A DNA stretch of 64,000 bases from NCBI GenBank assembly GCA_946699065.1, contig CAMPDV010002433.1:1-64000 (forward strand). The letters run 5' to 3'. Source of the DNA: Loxodes magnus (Eukaryota > Ciliophora > Karyorelictea > Loxodida > Loxodidae). The notes beneath the pieces were generated by a model. It was not told where the DNA came from. It worked only from the letters and a program-made list of their open reading frames with translations, and made no database searches. Below are positions 22,990-35,622 of the stretch, piece after piece. Both the position numbers and the translations under genes were made by a program. Numbering within the stretch: the first letter of the stretch is position 1; each line of letters begins with the position of its first letter.

Positions 22990-23825
22990 GGATGAGGTTG
23001 TAATACTTAAAATCTAAAATTTTATTTTATTTATACTGATGTATCTTTTCTGAAAAATGAAAGTTACTCATAAAATTATTGTCTAAACCAAAAAGATTAA
23101 AAAAGAATCCTTAAAAATTCAAATTAACTTTAACTGATTTTAATAAATTTAGAAGAAAAAAATGAAATTAAAAAAAATTATTATAATATAGTATAGCTAA
23201 ATCTATATATTTAAACTAAATAAATTAAAATTAAAAAAATTAGTTACATTAAAATTTTTTATAAACAAATTAAAAATAAAAATCACATATAAAGTATTTG
23301 AAATTAGATATATAAGAATTTTCTACAATATTAATATAAAACTTAATAAATAGATTAAAAATTTAAATTATGATTACCTACAAATTTAAATAATAAGCTT
23401 TAACTTGTGTTAAAAAATCTATTAATAATGATGAAAAAAATAAATTTAATAAAATTATTGATAAAATTATTGATAAAGATAAACTATTTTATAATTTAAA
23501 TTATTAATTAGGAATATAAAGCTTTCTTTTAAATATTTACAAATAAATAGTAATAAATTTTAATTAAAAAAATTAAATATAAAATTTCTTAAGAATATAA
23601 AAAAGTTTATTTTTAATTTTAAATCAGTTTCAACTAGATATTTTTAAAATAAAAATAATTATAGAAACAATAAAGATAAAATAATGAAATTAAAAGATTT
23701 TAAATTAGCAAAAACGAATTTAAAATTAATCAATCAGATTTTATTTAAGATTAAATAACAAATTTTAAATAATAAATTATTTTTAGTATTAAAATTTTAA
23801 ATAAGTAAATTAAATAATCATTTTA
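22990..23825. other. AT-rich 3' flank of membrane gene copy B
   Basis: The last ~100 bp resemble the 3' flank of copy C (53937-54020). The rest shows no feature. Confidence 0.35.
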
Positions 23826-26013
23826 TCATTCTCTTTTCTTCAATTCCACATACTTCAGAATCTGTTCGTCTATTAAATTAAATAACTTCAAGTCTATTGG
23901 ATCTTCTCTTTCGTTATTAAGTACTTAACCACAAAACTCTATTACTTTGTCTAGTTCTTAATAAACTTAACCATTCTCGAACTTAAAGTTTTTATTCGGC
24001 TTTAAAGAAGGAGTCAGCGTAAATGCGAAATTATCTTAAGATTTTATCTCATCTAGTTTTATTTTAGGTTTAGAGATATAATTAAAAACTGTTAACTAAT
24101 CTTCGTTGAAGATGATAACTTTCAGTTTCTCAAGTTCTATCAACTTTTTTACTAAAAAATCAGCTTACAAATAATCTTTAATTGTATCATTAGCTTTTTC
24201 TAAGAGTAAAAACTTTTTCTGCTTTTTATTTAAAAATAAAGGTTAATTCTTTTTGAAGAGACCAAGAAATTTATAAAAGTAGAATTAGAAAAAGTTAATT
24301 TTGAAATGATCTTTCTATTTTACTTTTTACTAAAAGTATTAACTCTTTTATTCACTAGACATATGAAGATTTATTTAGCTCTTAGATGTTTATAAAGGAT
24401 GTATATTCTTAGAAGAATCAATATTTTCTTTATCTTAAGATTCTTAAATATATTCTTCTTTATCTTAAATATTACTTTCGTTTAAAGTATTAGAAAGAAC
24501 ATCCATTTCTTGTTAAGAAATTACATTTTAACATTAAATAGATTTTTATTTAAATTTCATTTATTCTTTATGATTTTTTTCATTTGTAGGGTTTTAATTT
24601 TAACTTTTAATATTACAAACAATTTATGTCTTGTCAATTAAATCACTCTTAGACTCAATAGCCTAAATTTACTTATTTTTCAAATAATTATTAATGAATT
24701 CCCGAATTCCAATTTCTTATTCTTAATTGTCATTTTATTCAACTTTTATAAATTAATTTTAATTATTTTCAGAAGAAATTTAAGATAATTTACTTTTAGT
24801 TTCCTTTTTGCGTTCCTTTTTTCAATTTTACTCTTGTTATTGAGAGATTGAAATCACTTTAGAATAACTCTCAGATTCTTTCTCAATATTATTGATTTAA
24901 GTTTGATGCTTTTTTGTATTTTTATTTAGAGGATTTTTTGCTTTTAAGGTTTAATCTAAATTTTCTTAGAATTCTTCAAATTCAAAAATGTCATTTATAA
25001 GTTATATGTGAAAGCATATTTAGAGTATATTATTACAAGAATTTAACTTAAAAGTATTATTATGTTAAGAACTCCTCCTATTTAAGAAGCTACATCTTGA
25101 ACCTTTTTGTATCGTCTCTTATATTAAAGTATACTATCAGAAGAAAACAAATCAAGAAAAAAGATAAAAGGAACTTGTAAATTTTAATTTGAAATAGTTT
25201 CTACTTCGTTTTTTTCCATTAAGACATCTTTAATTATTTATTAATTCTCCATCAAAACTCCATCATCTGTTATTATTTCTAAAGGTTTGAATAAAATGGA
25301 AGCATATTTACTCTGATATAAATCTAGAGATCAATAATACGTGTTAAGTATGGCTTTTATTGGACTTTCGTAATTAGTAACATCAACTATTTTATCAGAG
25401 AAGTAAATACTTAAATATAGTTAATTAGCAATCATTTCCTCAATTTATTCTATTGGAGCACATATTATTTCTGAATCTGTTTCGTTTTTACATATTTTAA
25501 CTTATATTTACATGTTTCTTATGTTGGTTTCAGTTCACCATCCTCCTATTTCAAAAGACTTTAGATCAAAACATGTTGATATTTTATAATTTACAAAAGA
25601 GTTATGAAATTAATCTTCGAAACCTTTGAAGAAACTTTCGTTGCATTAAGTTGTTGGAATTGTGTCACTAAATGAGCCCGAAGAATTAATTATATTATAT
25701 CCAACTTCTTTGTAAAGAAAGAAGGAGGAACTATAATATTATTGGTAGTATTTGCGAATGCGAAAGCAAAAGTGTAATTATTTTTTCCGATTCATTACCA
25801 AGTGCGTTTATCTTATTTAATTGTTTAAGTAATTATACTTGGATTAGTTTTGAGGATCATGTCTTATCCCATATTTATGAAAGATAGTATAAAGAGAATA
25901 TAAGTAAAGATGGACAAAATAATTCCTAAGAGTGAATGAAATCCTTTTTATCTTTTGTATGAGAAATTAATAAGCGTTGGATAGATATCAAAGAAATTAA
26001 TAAGTCCATTCAT
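23826..26013 (-). pseudogene. Two-pass membrane protein, copy B (end of repeat unit 2), one frameshift
   Basis: Start ATG at 26013 and TGA at 23826-23828 give 2188 nt, one base off a multiple of three. Near 25705-25715 the sequence has CTTCTTTGTAAAG where copy A has CTTCTATTGTAAAG, a one-base loss after about residue 100. At the conserved Trp-Trp this copy has TGGTGA (25540-25545, minus) while the others have TGATGA, which supports TGA=Trp. A short extra repeat of a TCTTAAATATATTCTTC type lies near 24440-24460. It faces outward, opposite copy D 12 kb away. Confidence 0.68.
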
Positions 26014-27012
26014 TTTATTTTATAGATTTATTATTAAATTTTTTTATTTAAACTTAATTTAAAAATAAAAATTAGTTAAAAATCTCTTTAAATATAAGAA
26101 GTATTTTCATTTAAAAAATTTTAAATCATTTTTTCAGATAATTATTGGATTTATTTTAAAAGTTATTTATTTTTATATCTTTTCAATTTTAATAATAATG
26201 ATAGATAGGAGTGTATTTTTCTGATAAAATCTCATGGCTTAAACGTGAATGACTGGATCCGGTTTTAATTCGATAGTAATTAGTCATACTTTAAAATTAG
26301 AAGTTTGCAACACTTCCGTTCTTATTTTAAAGAAAGAAATTCTTATATTATTTCATCTTTGCTAACTTAATTTAATGTATAAATGAATTTTTTTATTTTC
26401 TTTAAAGCAATAAATAATTTTTTTCTTTTTTCATGCATATAAAATTTAAAATTCTCATGCTTTTTAACTAACATTTGTTTAAAATTATTTAATTCCTTTT
26501 TGTTTTTTCAGAGTTAAATATATTAAAACGAAGCCTTGTCCTTGAAAGTAAATCCAAAAAGACGCTATTCAATACTTATAAGATATATATAGAAAATAGA
26601 ATGCTTTTATTCTAAGATACAAATACTAATTTTAAAATAATATTTAATAAAATAATTTTATTTTTCTAGATTTAATTTTATTATCCTTTTATTTAAATCT
26701 CTTTTAATTTTAAAATAAGTAGTACTTGTTTATATTTTAATTTTATTCTTATTTAATTTAAACTTATTAGGGTCTTATATTTAACCTAAGATATTTATTT
26801 AAAATTATTAATTATAAACTAAAATAACTTTAAAAAAGTTACCTTATAAATATTAAAATCTAAAGTAGTTCTGTTGATAGTACTTGGTTTAGTCAAAAAT
26901 ATAAATTAACTAAATCTTAAAATTTATACTATTTTAAATAAAGCTTCCTTAACTTTATTAATATTATGCCAATCTTTAATTTTAAGTTTTTTTTAAATTT
27001 ATTATAATAAAA
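26014..27012. promoter_or_regulatory. Intergenic region between divergent unit genes, copy 2
   Basis: This is the reverse-orientation match of 8947-9912 and 51208-51746, with the blocks in the same order. It likely includes both promoters; none is defined by motif. Confidence 0.4.
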
Positions 27013-27975
27013 TATTCAGCCTACAAAGATCATTTTTAATTACTAAATCGACGAAGAAAGGGTAGGAAGGTGCAAAGCTCAAAGAAAATAAAATAGAGTA
27101 AATTCTCGTCATACAGTTCAAGGAGAATGGAACTCTTACTTCTAAAACTAAATAGGAATAAGAGTAGTCACTTAAGAAACTATAAATTGCTACTCCTGAT
27201 ATTCAAGAAATCTCCTTATCTAACTCCAGATTTGATTAATAGCTTGATCTTGAGTTAATTGAGATGTAACTAGAAGTACAGTTACTCAGATTTGAAATCT
27301 TGCAAAGGTAAAAGAATTTTAGGATTTAAATTATGAACTTTAATTTGCTATGATTGGTTTAAAGAGATAAGCCTAAAGATTGATTGGAAAGCCCTCTTAG
27401 CCAAAAAAACTAAATAATCTTAGAAAGAAAGTCTGGAGTAAGGAATTTACTTCCTTGCGAAACATAAAAACCTTTAACTGTATCCTTCAAAAAAAATCTA
27501 ACATGAAAACTTATGGAGTTGGAATGAGGGTATTATTTAGTAGCTAAACCTTCATTAGGCTAGTAAATCATCTAAAAAAAATAATTCTTCGAAAAAGCTA
27601 GTGGATGGAAACTCCACCGAAATTGTAAGGTATTCCTCTCTTAATAAAGATATTACTGGTAGTAATTATAGGCTAAGAGGACACGTCGCGAAAGGAAGAA
27701 AAGAAGAAACAAAACTAGAAATTCTACCGAGGTTAACATCTCTTCTGCGAACTTTCTAGGAGGTTTTATGGGAAGCGCTTGAACTAGAATAGGAAAGTAG
27801 AAAATAAAATTTTAGTGCAAAGCATGGGACAGATACTATCTGAGGAATGAAGTTTCTGCAACATACAGGAATATACAGACTAACGGGAACGGAGGAAAAA
27901 TCGTTGTAAAAATGATCCAACATGAATTTAGATAATAAGGGCTTCCAATGAAGCAAAATTATCTAATTTTTATAA
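27013..27975 (+). pseudogene. Unit-encoded unknown protein (ORF2), copy 2, longest form
   Basis: This is the full-length relative of 8290-8946 and 50270-51207. In order it has PTKIIFNY, LKENKIEQI, TPDIQEISLSNS, then a middle part absent from copy 1 (LVQRDKPKDWLESPLSQKN and LERKSGVRNLLP). Next comes a basic cluster (KRTRRERKKRRNK) and the C terminus EVNISSANFLGGF, GSAWTRIGKQKIKFQ, WDRYYLRNEVSA and NGNGGK. The Trp of GSAW is TGA here and TGG in copy 1. The frame changes at least twice, so the copy is probably broken. The basic cluster could be a nuclear signal or nucleic-acid contact. Confidence 0.55.
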
Positions 27976-28616
27976 GTGATTAAATATAAAAAAGCAAATT
28001 TGAAGTTTATAAATAAATATTTTTCATAATTTAATTATCAAAATAGAAATTACAAAAAAGAGATATTAACATTTAATGTTTTTATAAAAGGCAATATTAA
28101 AAAATTAAACATATTTTATTTATTTTTCTCAATTATTAATGATATTTAATAATTTAATTGAATAAAATGTTTTAGTTATAATTTTTATTTTTAAGTTAGT
28201 AAAATAAAAATTTATTTTTTGTTAATAGTAATATAAATAACAGTCATAATATTAGAGAAATTTTAACTTATCTAAATTAAGGAATAATTATTGTTGAATA
28301 TTTAAAAAGTAAAAATCTTATTTTTGAATAACTAATCTTGCTTTATAAATCTCTAAATTTTAGATTATATATATCATAATTTTCAATCATTTTAAATAAA
28401 ATAGAAATTCATTAATTTGTTTATTAAAACATTTTAAAATTAATCCTTCCAAAAGGATTTAAATCTTTAATTTATTTAGATAAAATAAATAAAAAAGTTA
28501 TAATTTTAGCTTTTTAATGGATATTTTAAATTATTTTTAATCCTCAAATATTCTTTGAAACTAATTTAAAAAATTATTCTGTTTATCTATAAAATTTAAA
28601 TAAATAAATAATAACC
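27976..28616. repeat. Spacer of repeat unit 2 up to the LINE insertion
   Basis: Reverse match of 7665-8280; no gene seen. It ends in AAATAAATAATAACC, where the LINE 3' end begins. Confidence 0.5.
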
Positions 28617-28639
28617 TTGATTATAGAGCGTGTAGCATC

Positions 28640-31470
28640 TCATTGGCGCGGATTTCTTTCCATATCTCAATATATGTCCGTTTCTTCAAGTAAGCCATCA
28701 GGTAATAGAAATTCTTCTCTTATTAGTTGAATATCTTCATCATTTTCCTCTACATTATCTCTTTTTCTTCTGTTTTCTATCTATCTTCGCTTTATTAGAT
28801 CTTTATTGTAAGCTTAATTTATTTTTTCTTACATATCTTACTAATTTTCATTTCTATTTATTTTCTTCTTAATCAAGCTTTTTTACTCTCATAAAAATTA
28901 TCTTTTTCTGCTCTATAGTATTTTCCTATTTCTTTTTTTCATTAAATTTTCATTTCTTTGTATCATTTTTTTCTTTTTTTCTAGTATATCTTGCATATAA
29001 TCTTTTATTGTTAAGTCAACTTTAGCTATTTTTTACCCTTCTTAGGTTCTAATGAATTTTTCGAATTTGGCCGTACCTCATATTATATAAAATAGACATC
29101 CCTTATTTCTCACTCCTATTGCTCTTAAATTTCAAATACATATTTATCTTCCTTCTTTGCATTCTGAATATTTTTCTATGATATGACTATCATTTTCTCT
29201 TACATCATTACAGAAAAGGCATTGATTTGACACAACTAGATGTCTTTCTTTTAAGCAATATTAGATCCCATTACATCTCGTTCGCATTTAAAATATTTAA
29301 CATATTTCTTCTTTTCTATTTTTATTGCATCTCAGGTAGTTGGGTGGTCCTACTACATATTCATCAAATCAAATCTTTCTATACTTAATGTTGCTATCAT
29401 TTACTCCATTCTTTCATTCTTTCTTTCTCTATCTTCTACTTACACTCTATTTTATGAATTGTACGATTAATGTTTTTCTTCCCTTTTTAATTATTATTAC
29501 CATCATCATATATCTTTGTCCTCAATTTTTAATTATAATTTTATCGCCATGAAATATTCAATTATAAATTTTTCTTCTTTACTTAGGTCAAAAATTAATC
29601 CATCTTCTGTTTTTTCTTAGTTACCTATTAATTTACCTCTTAATTTCAACGTTTTTGGTCATAGGTAACGCTTAAATTTCATAAAATATAGTTCGCGTTC
29701 TAACATCTAATTTTGCAATTAAAAAGAGGCATTTATGATTATTCGTAAAGATCTTCTCTATATTATTTCTAATTGCTCTATCATTATTTTCCTACAAATT
29801 ATTCGCAATATGAGATCACTCCTGTCCCATAAATGAAAACTGAGCTTACGAAAGTTTTTATCATTATTACTGCATTATATGGTGTTAATCCCTTGTTCAT
29901 TTTTATTTTTCCCGTCATTCATTTTTACATCTTTTATGCTGCCTCTAGTCAATTATTCAAATTTTTTTCGAAACTGATGTTGTCTTCTATTATATGACCT
30001 AAGACTAAAAGTTCGTTACTCTTTCAATCCTTAAATTTACCACCTCGATAGTATTTACAATATTTTCTTAGTTACTATTTTCTGCTGCTTTTCATATAAT
30101 TCATTTTGTTTTATTTGCAATTTGCCCTTTTCTACCTATTAAGTTAAATTTTCGATTTCTTCCTCTAATTATTCCCATTCTCTTATTAAAGCTAAGTTAT
30201 CTGCGTATTCAAAACATCCTGCATATATTTCTTATGTTCATCCCTCTTCGTTTTTATAGTCTATCGTAATTTCTAGCTTTTAATCTTCCAATCTATGGAG
30301 TCTTGCTATTATCAAGTTAAATAGTCTCGGCGACGTTATGCTTTTATGTTTTAATCTTTGATTTACTCTGTCCATAAATATATTAAGTTAGTCTCTTTTA
30401 TCTTTTTTTCTTGATTAAATGTATTCTTTTCTTACTCTTTGATATTCTCTATATTTCTCGTTTTATTGATTTTCATTTATTTCAAAGCTATTTTTTACCC
30501 TTTATTTTAATTGTTTGCTGCATTTTCTGAAAATTTGATAACACTATTCTGTTGCTTCTGAGTATTAATATATCTTAAATTTTTATGTTTTAACTGTTCC
30601 ACATTCCATTTAAACTTCTACTTATATCCTTTTCTTTCATCATTTATAAGTCTATGTACCGTTTAGGCTATCAATTTCTTCTTCTTAGACATTTTCTTGT
30701 ATAAATCTTTCAAACCTTTGTTAGATCTCTTTTTTTAATAGTGGGTAATTTATTTTTCTATCTCTTATGGTTTTCTAATTTCTTTATCAATCTTTACCTA
30801 TATTATATCGGATTTATGGTCCCCTATTACGTGTGAGCAATAAAAATCGCTGTTTATCACCTTTTCTCTCATTATTTCTTCAATTAAAAAGAAATCTATT
30901 TTATATTCATTGTTTTAGTGAACAAAAGTATCTATTTCAGTTCGGTCTAGACATATTTAATTATTCTATTCCATGAATTTTGGCTGAGTTTGCTTTCTTT
31001 ATTAATAATTTCTCTATGTGCGCATTTTAATCTCCTATGATAATTATATTAAGTGCTTTTTCTATTGCTTATAGTTTAAATTTGTTCACTAAATTATAGA
31101 ATGACTCATATTATTCGTTATAATTTGCAGCAGGTGCATATACTCATATTTCTGCCAGTTTTCTCATTATTTCAATGGTCATCACTCTCGCTCCTCCAAA
31201 AAGAGTCATTGGCTCACTTATTTCCATATTTCTCTAATCTCCTTACATATGTCGTTTCTAATATATAATGCTACTCATTTCCCTTTTTTGACCCCACATT
31301 TATTAAGATTTTATATCCTGCTATATTACACATATCTTTTTAGTCTTCAATCTAAATCTCTTATAATGCCATTATGTGGTTACTTTTTGGGACATGAATG
31401 AATAGTGTCTTTTTTGCATTTAAAGCTCCCTTAACATTTGCTGTTCCTATTTTTATGACTTATTCTTGAT
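28640..31470 (-). pseudogene. LINE endonuclease and reverse transcriptase (ORF2), decayed
   Basis: The endonuclease begins near 31455 (KIGTANVKGALNAKK), then MALQEIQ, and further on CSHVIGDHKSDII, matching the family motif around the catalytic Asp-His. The reverse transcriptase shows TSPRLFNLI (30310-30335) and FEYADNLAL (about 30190-30215), where the usual second catalytic Asp of the A-D-D box is Asn. The C terminus has CFFCNDVRENDSHIIEKY, with Tyr replacing the last Cys. Frameshifts occur in the endonuclease, for example near 31255. The enzyme copied element RNA at a nicked target site; this copy looks dead. Confidence 0.65.
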
Positions 31471-31749
31471 CTTCTTTTTCACCCATCCCTTCTGCTTCCT
31501 CTTCACCACTTTCTCCTTTTTATTCATCTTCCTTCTCAATCTTTCCTTCTTCTTATCTATCATTCTCTGCTTCCATATTATTTTCATTATTAATTCTTTC
31601 TCCTTTATCTATCTTTTCCTTCTTCCTATCTATTCTATTTTTCTTCTTTTGCCATTTCCTATTAATTGTTGCTGGTTAATTGTTCCTTTTTTAAAGTTTC
31701 TTAGCATAATAAATTTTAATTAAAGTTTGTTTAGCTTGCTTCTTAATTC

Positions 31750-33170
31750 TCACTTTTATCTTGCATTTTATTCTTTTTCTTTTTTTTGCTTCTTCTATTT
31801 CTTTTTGGTTTTTTCTTTATTTACACTTTTCCTTACATACTCCATTAAGTTATTTGTTTATTTCTTCTATTAAGGTTTAGCGTTTTTACCATCACTTATC
31901 CTATCCTTTTATCTGATTTTTTTATATTATATCTTATTATATAGTTGATTGCTTTCTATTTTATTTAATTCTTTGAATATTTCTCTGCCCCTCTACCTTA
32001 CATATGTGCAATTCCATTTTGGTGAAAAATAATTCTTATTTATTCTTTTAGCATAAAATACTTTTTATTGCTTAATTTTTTAATTGTTTTATCTATTTTT
32101 CTGATTTATTCTTTTTATTTCATTCTCTTCTTTCCTTGCTTTCTCTATAATCATTTATTCTCCTTCTTCAATTATCCTCTTATTGTCTTTATTTCCTTTT
32201 AAATCTGGTTTGTTTATTGTTAATTTAACTTCTCCTTCAAGCATCTCTGATTCTCTTGTATTTAGTTCTTTCCTTTTTGCTGTTTCCACTCTTCTGCATT
32301 ATTGGTCTGTGTGCCCTTTCAATTTGCATAGTCAACAAACAAAATTTACTGGGCGTTGTATTCTTGTTTTTTTCCGTTCAAATCTATTACTTCTGGTATC
32401 CTCTTTGCTTCATCTATATCCTTTAAATCTAAGTACACTACACTGCTACCTATTAGCATTGTAGTGTTTATGTATATATACTATATCTCTCCTCTAGATT
32501 TTCCATATTACTTCATTTTCTCCATTACTTCATTCATGTTTGAATATTCATTTATTATGAAGTAAATGGGTAGTTATGAATTTTAAAAAGTATTCTAATT
32601 AGTTTCTTCCTTAAATAGGCATTCTAACGTCTTAGATTGTTCATTCCCGGAATTACGCAAATTGCTAGTATCTTTCTTCATTGCTGAAGTCTAAATATAT
32701 TATTCCGCTTAATTTAATAATGAATTTGGCCACTTCTTGTCCATACTCGCTCCATATTTGATTCTTAAACATTTTTATCACTTCCTAGTCTAAGGTTTTT
32801 TTCTATACTAAATCAGTGTTTTCAAGATAGTTGCTAAAATAAAATGAGACCACCATATTTGATAGATCATCATAGGCATTTTAGTAGAGTCTTTCCATTT
32901 AGTCTTAAGGGACGTTGGCTGAAATAAGTTGTTCATTCTTTTGTTAAATTATTGCTTAAGTTATGTATTTTTTACTACTTCATTCCTTTCTTATTTTATG
33001 CTCCTCCTTTTAGTGAAGTCTGTCCAATCATAGATATATTGATATAATTTTTCTGCTGAGCGTATTATTATTTGATGTTCGTTCAATTAATTAATTTGAT
33101 TCTGTCTAGTCTAAGAGCCTGTGTTATGAGTCTTGTTTTCATTTGTAATAAAGAAGGTTGGGCTAATTAA
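31750..33170 (-). pseudogene. LINE ORF1 (gag-like) with CCHC knuckle
   Basis: The N-terminal region reads NENKTHNTG then Gln-rich sequence and AEKLYQYIYDWTDF. After frame changes it continues with MFKNQIWSEYGQEVAKFIIK and LSGIIYLDFSNEE, a possible RRM-like fold that I cannot confirm. The knuckle CWLCKLKGHTDQQC lies at 32296-32337, with Trp as TGA (32332-32334). After it come ESEMLEGEVKLTINKPDLK and a Lys/Glu-rich tail. It would bind element RNA and package it with ORF2. At least two frameshifts are present. Confidence 0.6.
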
Positions 33171-33245
33171 TGCGAAGACGTGGTAGAAGAAAGTGCATCA
33201 AGTTTTCTCTCCTACACGTGGTATAAAAACCCTTCTTAAAGCTAA

Positions 33246-33648
33246 GCTTTTTAATATATATAATAAAGCTATTTATAATTAAAGAGATACTTATTAATTT
33301 ATCTTATTTAAATATTAGCATTTAATAAACTTAAGTGATAATCTTATTATTTATTTCTATTATGTAAAACCTAAAATTTAGTTTTTACTACTAGATAGAG
33401 TAAAGATTATTAATTTTGCTGTAAGTTAGGCATTAAAAATATTATTCATTTTTTTGAAACTTTTAAGCAAGAGAAAGCTAAGAAGAAACTTGAATTTTTG
33501 AAGTGGGAGTTAATTAGTTAAATTATAAAAATCTATAAATAATATAAATTTCAAACTGCTAGCTTATTTAACTTTTTGATTTTCTAAATCTTGATGCTTC
33601 TAAATTAAAAGATCGAAAATTACATGATTTTAAGATTGACCTTTAGAG
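33246..33648. repeat. Spacer of repeat unit 2 after the LINE
   Basis: Reverse match of 7280-7650. It includes the upstream frame DASKLKDRKLHDF near 33590-33630 that parallels EASKLKERKLEDL in unit 1. Confidence 0.45.
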
Positions 33649-33905
33649 ATGATGGAAGTTGAGCAAATAGAATCTCTGAAAAAGGAATAAAAAGAAGAAA
33701 TAAAGAATCTTAGAAAGATAAGCTATTACTGCCACTCTTTGGAATATTTGTTTTCGCATTTGTACAAAGTTTAATAGATTGAGAATAAGTGAAGTAAAGG
33801 AGAACTGAAGCAAGTTAATATATGAAGAATAAAAGATCTAAATATGTTTATAAAGTTATAAATTACATTCTAGGGAGTATTTAAGAAAAAGATACGTGCT
33901 ACAAT
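33649..33905 (+). pseudogene. Small coiled-coil ORF of the repeat unit, copy 2
   Basis: ATG-ATG at 33649 gives MMEVEQIESLKKEQKEEI, then NLRKISYYCHSLEYLFSHLY, clearly the homologue of 7014-7271. An extra G near 33812 (AAGCAAGTTAATAT against AAGCAATTAATAG) shifts the frame before the C terminus. It lies at the same position and orientation within the unit. Confidence 0.5.
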
Positions 33906-34686
33906 GAGAAATTTCCATTTTATAAGAAAATAAAATATTGTTTAAAGTTAAGAGAGCTAGATTGATTAGAATTAACTAATTAAGAATTACTAGATTTATA
34001 TTAACTCTTTAATCTAATTATTTAATTATTTTTATATATTTTATTTATTCTTTTTAGTTTATTCTTCAGCATATTAAAATATTCAGCAATTAAATTTTAA
34101 TTTTATTTACAATGGATTAATACGAAAACTTTAAAAAGAAATAATCAAAATACTGAAATTAATTTAAAATAAACGCTATACTTTTTATATTTGTATGCTT
34201 AAATGATTTTTAATCCTTACAATAAGCATTTCTTTTTATAAAATTTAAATTGATTAAAGAATAAAAATTAAATTATCAAAAATGTAATTAGATAAGCAAA
34301 TTAAAATATTAAATATATTATAAATATTTATCTTTATTTTAAATTATTCAAGCTTTACTAACTTTTTATTACTTAATAATAATAAATATAATAATACTTT
34401 TCAAACCTTTAAATTAATATCAACAATTCTATAACCATTTTTAATAAATAATAAATGTATTCATTCATGCAAACAAATATGCTTATAAGTTAAATCTTTG
34501 CTAATAATAATATTTTATTAACATTACTATATTAATTAATACTCTTTATAATCAAAACTATTAACTAATCATTTTTTGTTATGATGAACTTTCATCATAC
34601 TGATTAATCTGAACAGTCTCTTAATAAACATATTAGATATTTCCTACTGATCAGTTTCTTAAAGCAGGAACTATCATGAATAATGA
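33906..34686. repeat. Internal noncoding part of repeat unit 2
   Basis: 33906-34240 is the reverse match of 6690-7010 and 34240-34560 matches 18150-18505. 34570-34686 matches part of 6240-6345. No gene seen. Confidence 0.45.
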
Positions 34687-35622
34687 ATGAAATCTCTCCA
34701 TATAAAAACAGATATCAGGAATCAGGATGGGATTCTTTGCGGTTCCAAAAAGGCTGGAGTTAAATACATCCTAGAAAGGTTAGGATCAGGAAAAGGATAC
34801 AAAAGATCCACCAAATCGAATATCTTCCTTCTGAAGAAAAACCTAGGAAATAGGCTAAAATTATTATGGGCTCGGAAGTCTTGAATCTCATCACAGAGCA
34901 GTAAGTAAGCTATAGATTACTGATAAAAGTGGTACTAGACTTCCAGGAAGAGGCCAAAAAAGTTAAAAAAATATAATAAGAGTCTGATAGAAAAAATTGG
35001 GATTGTAAATGAAATAGAATTGAGACTCATGACCTAAGAAAGAGACCTTAATGCATTTTTAAATATTTCACGAGATTAGGCAGTTAATCTCAAGCTAGCA
35101 ATAGAAACAGAAAGATTGGTCAACGAAATAGAAAAAATTAAAGAAAACTAGCGAAATTGCAGCGATAAATGGACCTAAAGAATAAGGAAATGACCCAATG
35201 ATAATCGAAGTAGATAATAACCCAAGTTTTAAACCTAAACGAGAAGCAAAAAGATAATATTATTTCAACGCTTCTATGGAAAAGATGCTAGAAATTTCAA
35301 AACTTTAAGAAAGAATACTGAAGTTACGAGAATAAATTGGATAATAGAAAGAAAATACAACAACAAATAAAAACGAAAAAGAAAGAGAAAGATTATATTG
35401 CAACTAATCTGGAAAAAATACAATATAAAAATTCCAACCATTATCTTGACGAAAGGATACCTCAGTGACAGTATGCATAGCAAGGAGAAGAGTTGTAGAG
35501 ACTTTTATACTTTTATATTTAGCCTCTAGAGCAATTTAGAGGTTGGCGAGAAAGAAGTTGAAATTCCTCAAAGAACGGCAAACATTTAATTTTGTATTTA
35601 TATTTGTATGAAATCTCCATAT
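34687..35622 (+). mobile_element. About 0.92 kb coiled-coil element between direct repeats
   Basis: ATGAAATCTCTCCATAT (34687-34703) and ATGAAATCTCCATAT (35608-35622) bracket the segment. The homologous site in unit 1 (6213-6226, reverse) has one ATGAATCTCCATGT and no insert. The insert codes a helical protein: SEVLNLITEQQVSYRLLIKVV, then Lys/Glu-rich coiled coil with QERDLNAFLNI and LQERILKLREQIGQQ. A sister ORF is at 40374-41100. In the frame from 34687 the segment KKAGVKYILERLGSGKGYKR is also similar to the 40-kb copy. A deletion between existing repeats in unit 1 is the alternative. Confidence 0.5.

Larger units (their letters stand above)
28617..33245 (-). mobile_element. LINE (non-LTR retrotransposon), ~4.6 kb, inserted in repeat unit 2
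   Basis: The homologous spacer in unit 1 is continuous at about 7647-7667, so this element is an insertion. Flanks on the two sides carry similar AAATAATAA and ATATAATAAAG strings, a possible short target duplication. It contains an ORF1 region with a CCHC knuckle, then an endonuclease and a reverse transcriptase with a C-terminal zinc motif. The 3' end (CTACACGCTCTATAATC) recurs at 15.5 kb and in part at 6.0 kb. Several frameshifts and substituted motif residues suggest it can no longer move by itself. Confidence 0.75.

Noticed and set aside
27756-27956. 66-aa minus-strand ORF
   Set aside because: Antisense of the conserved C-terminal part of unit ORF2, which is supported by three copies on the other strand.
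31466-32565. Several hydrophobic standard-code plus-strand ORFs
   Set aside because: Antisense to the LINE ORF1 and endonuclease region, whose motifs are on the minus strand.
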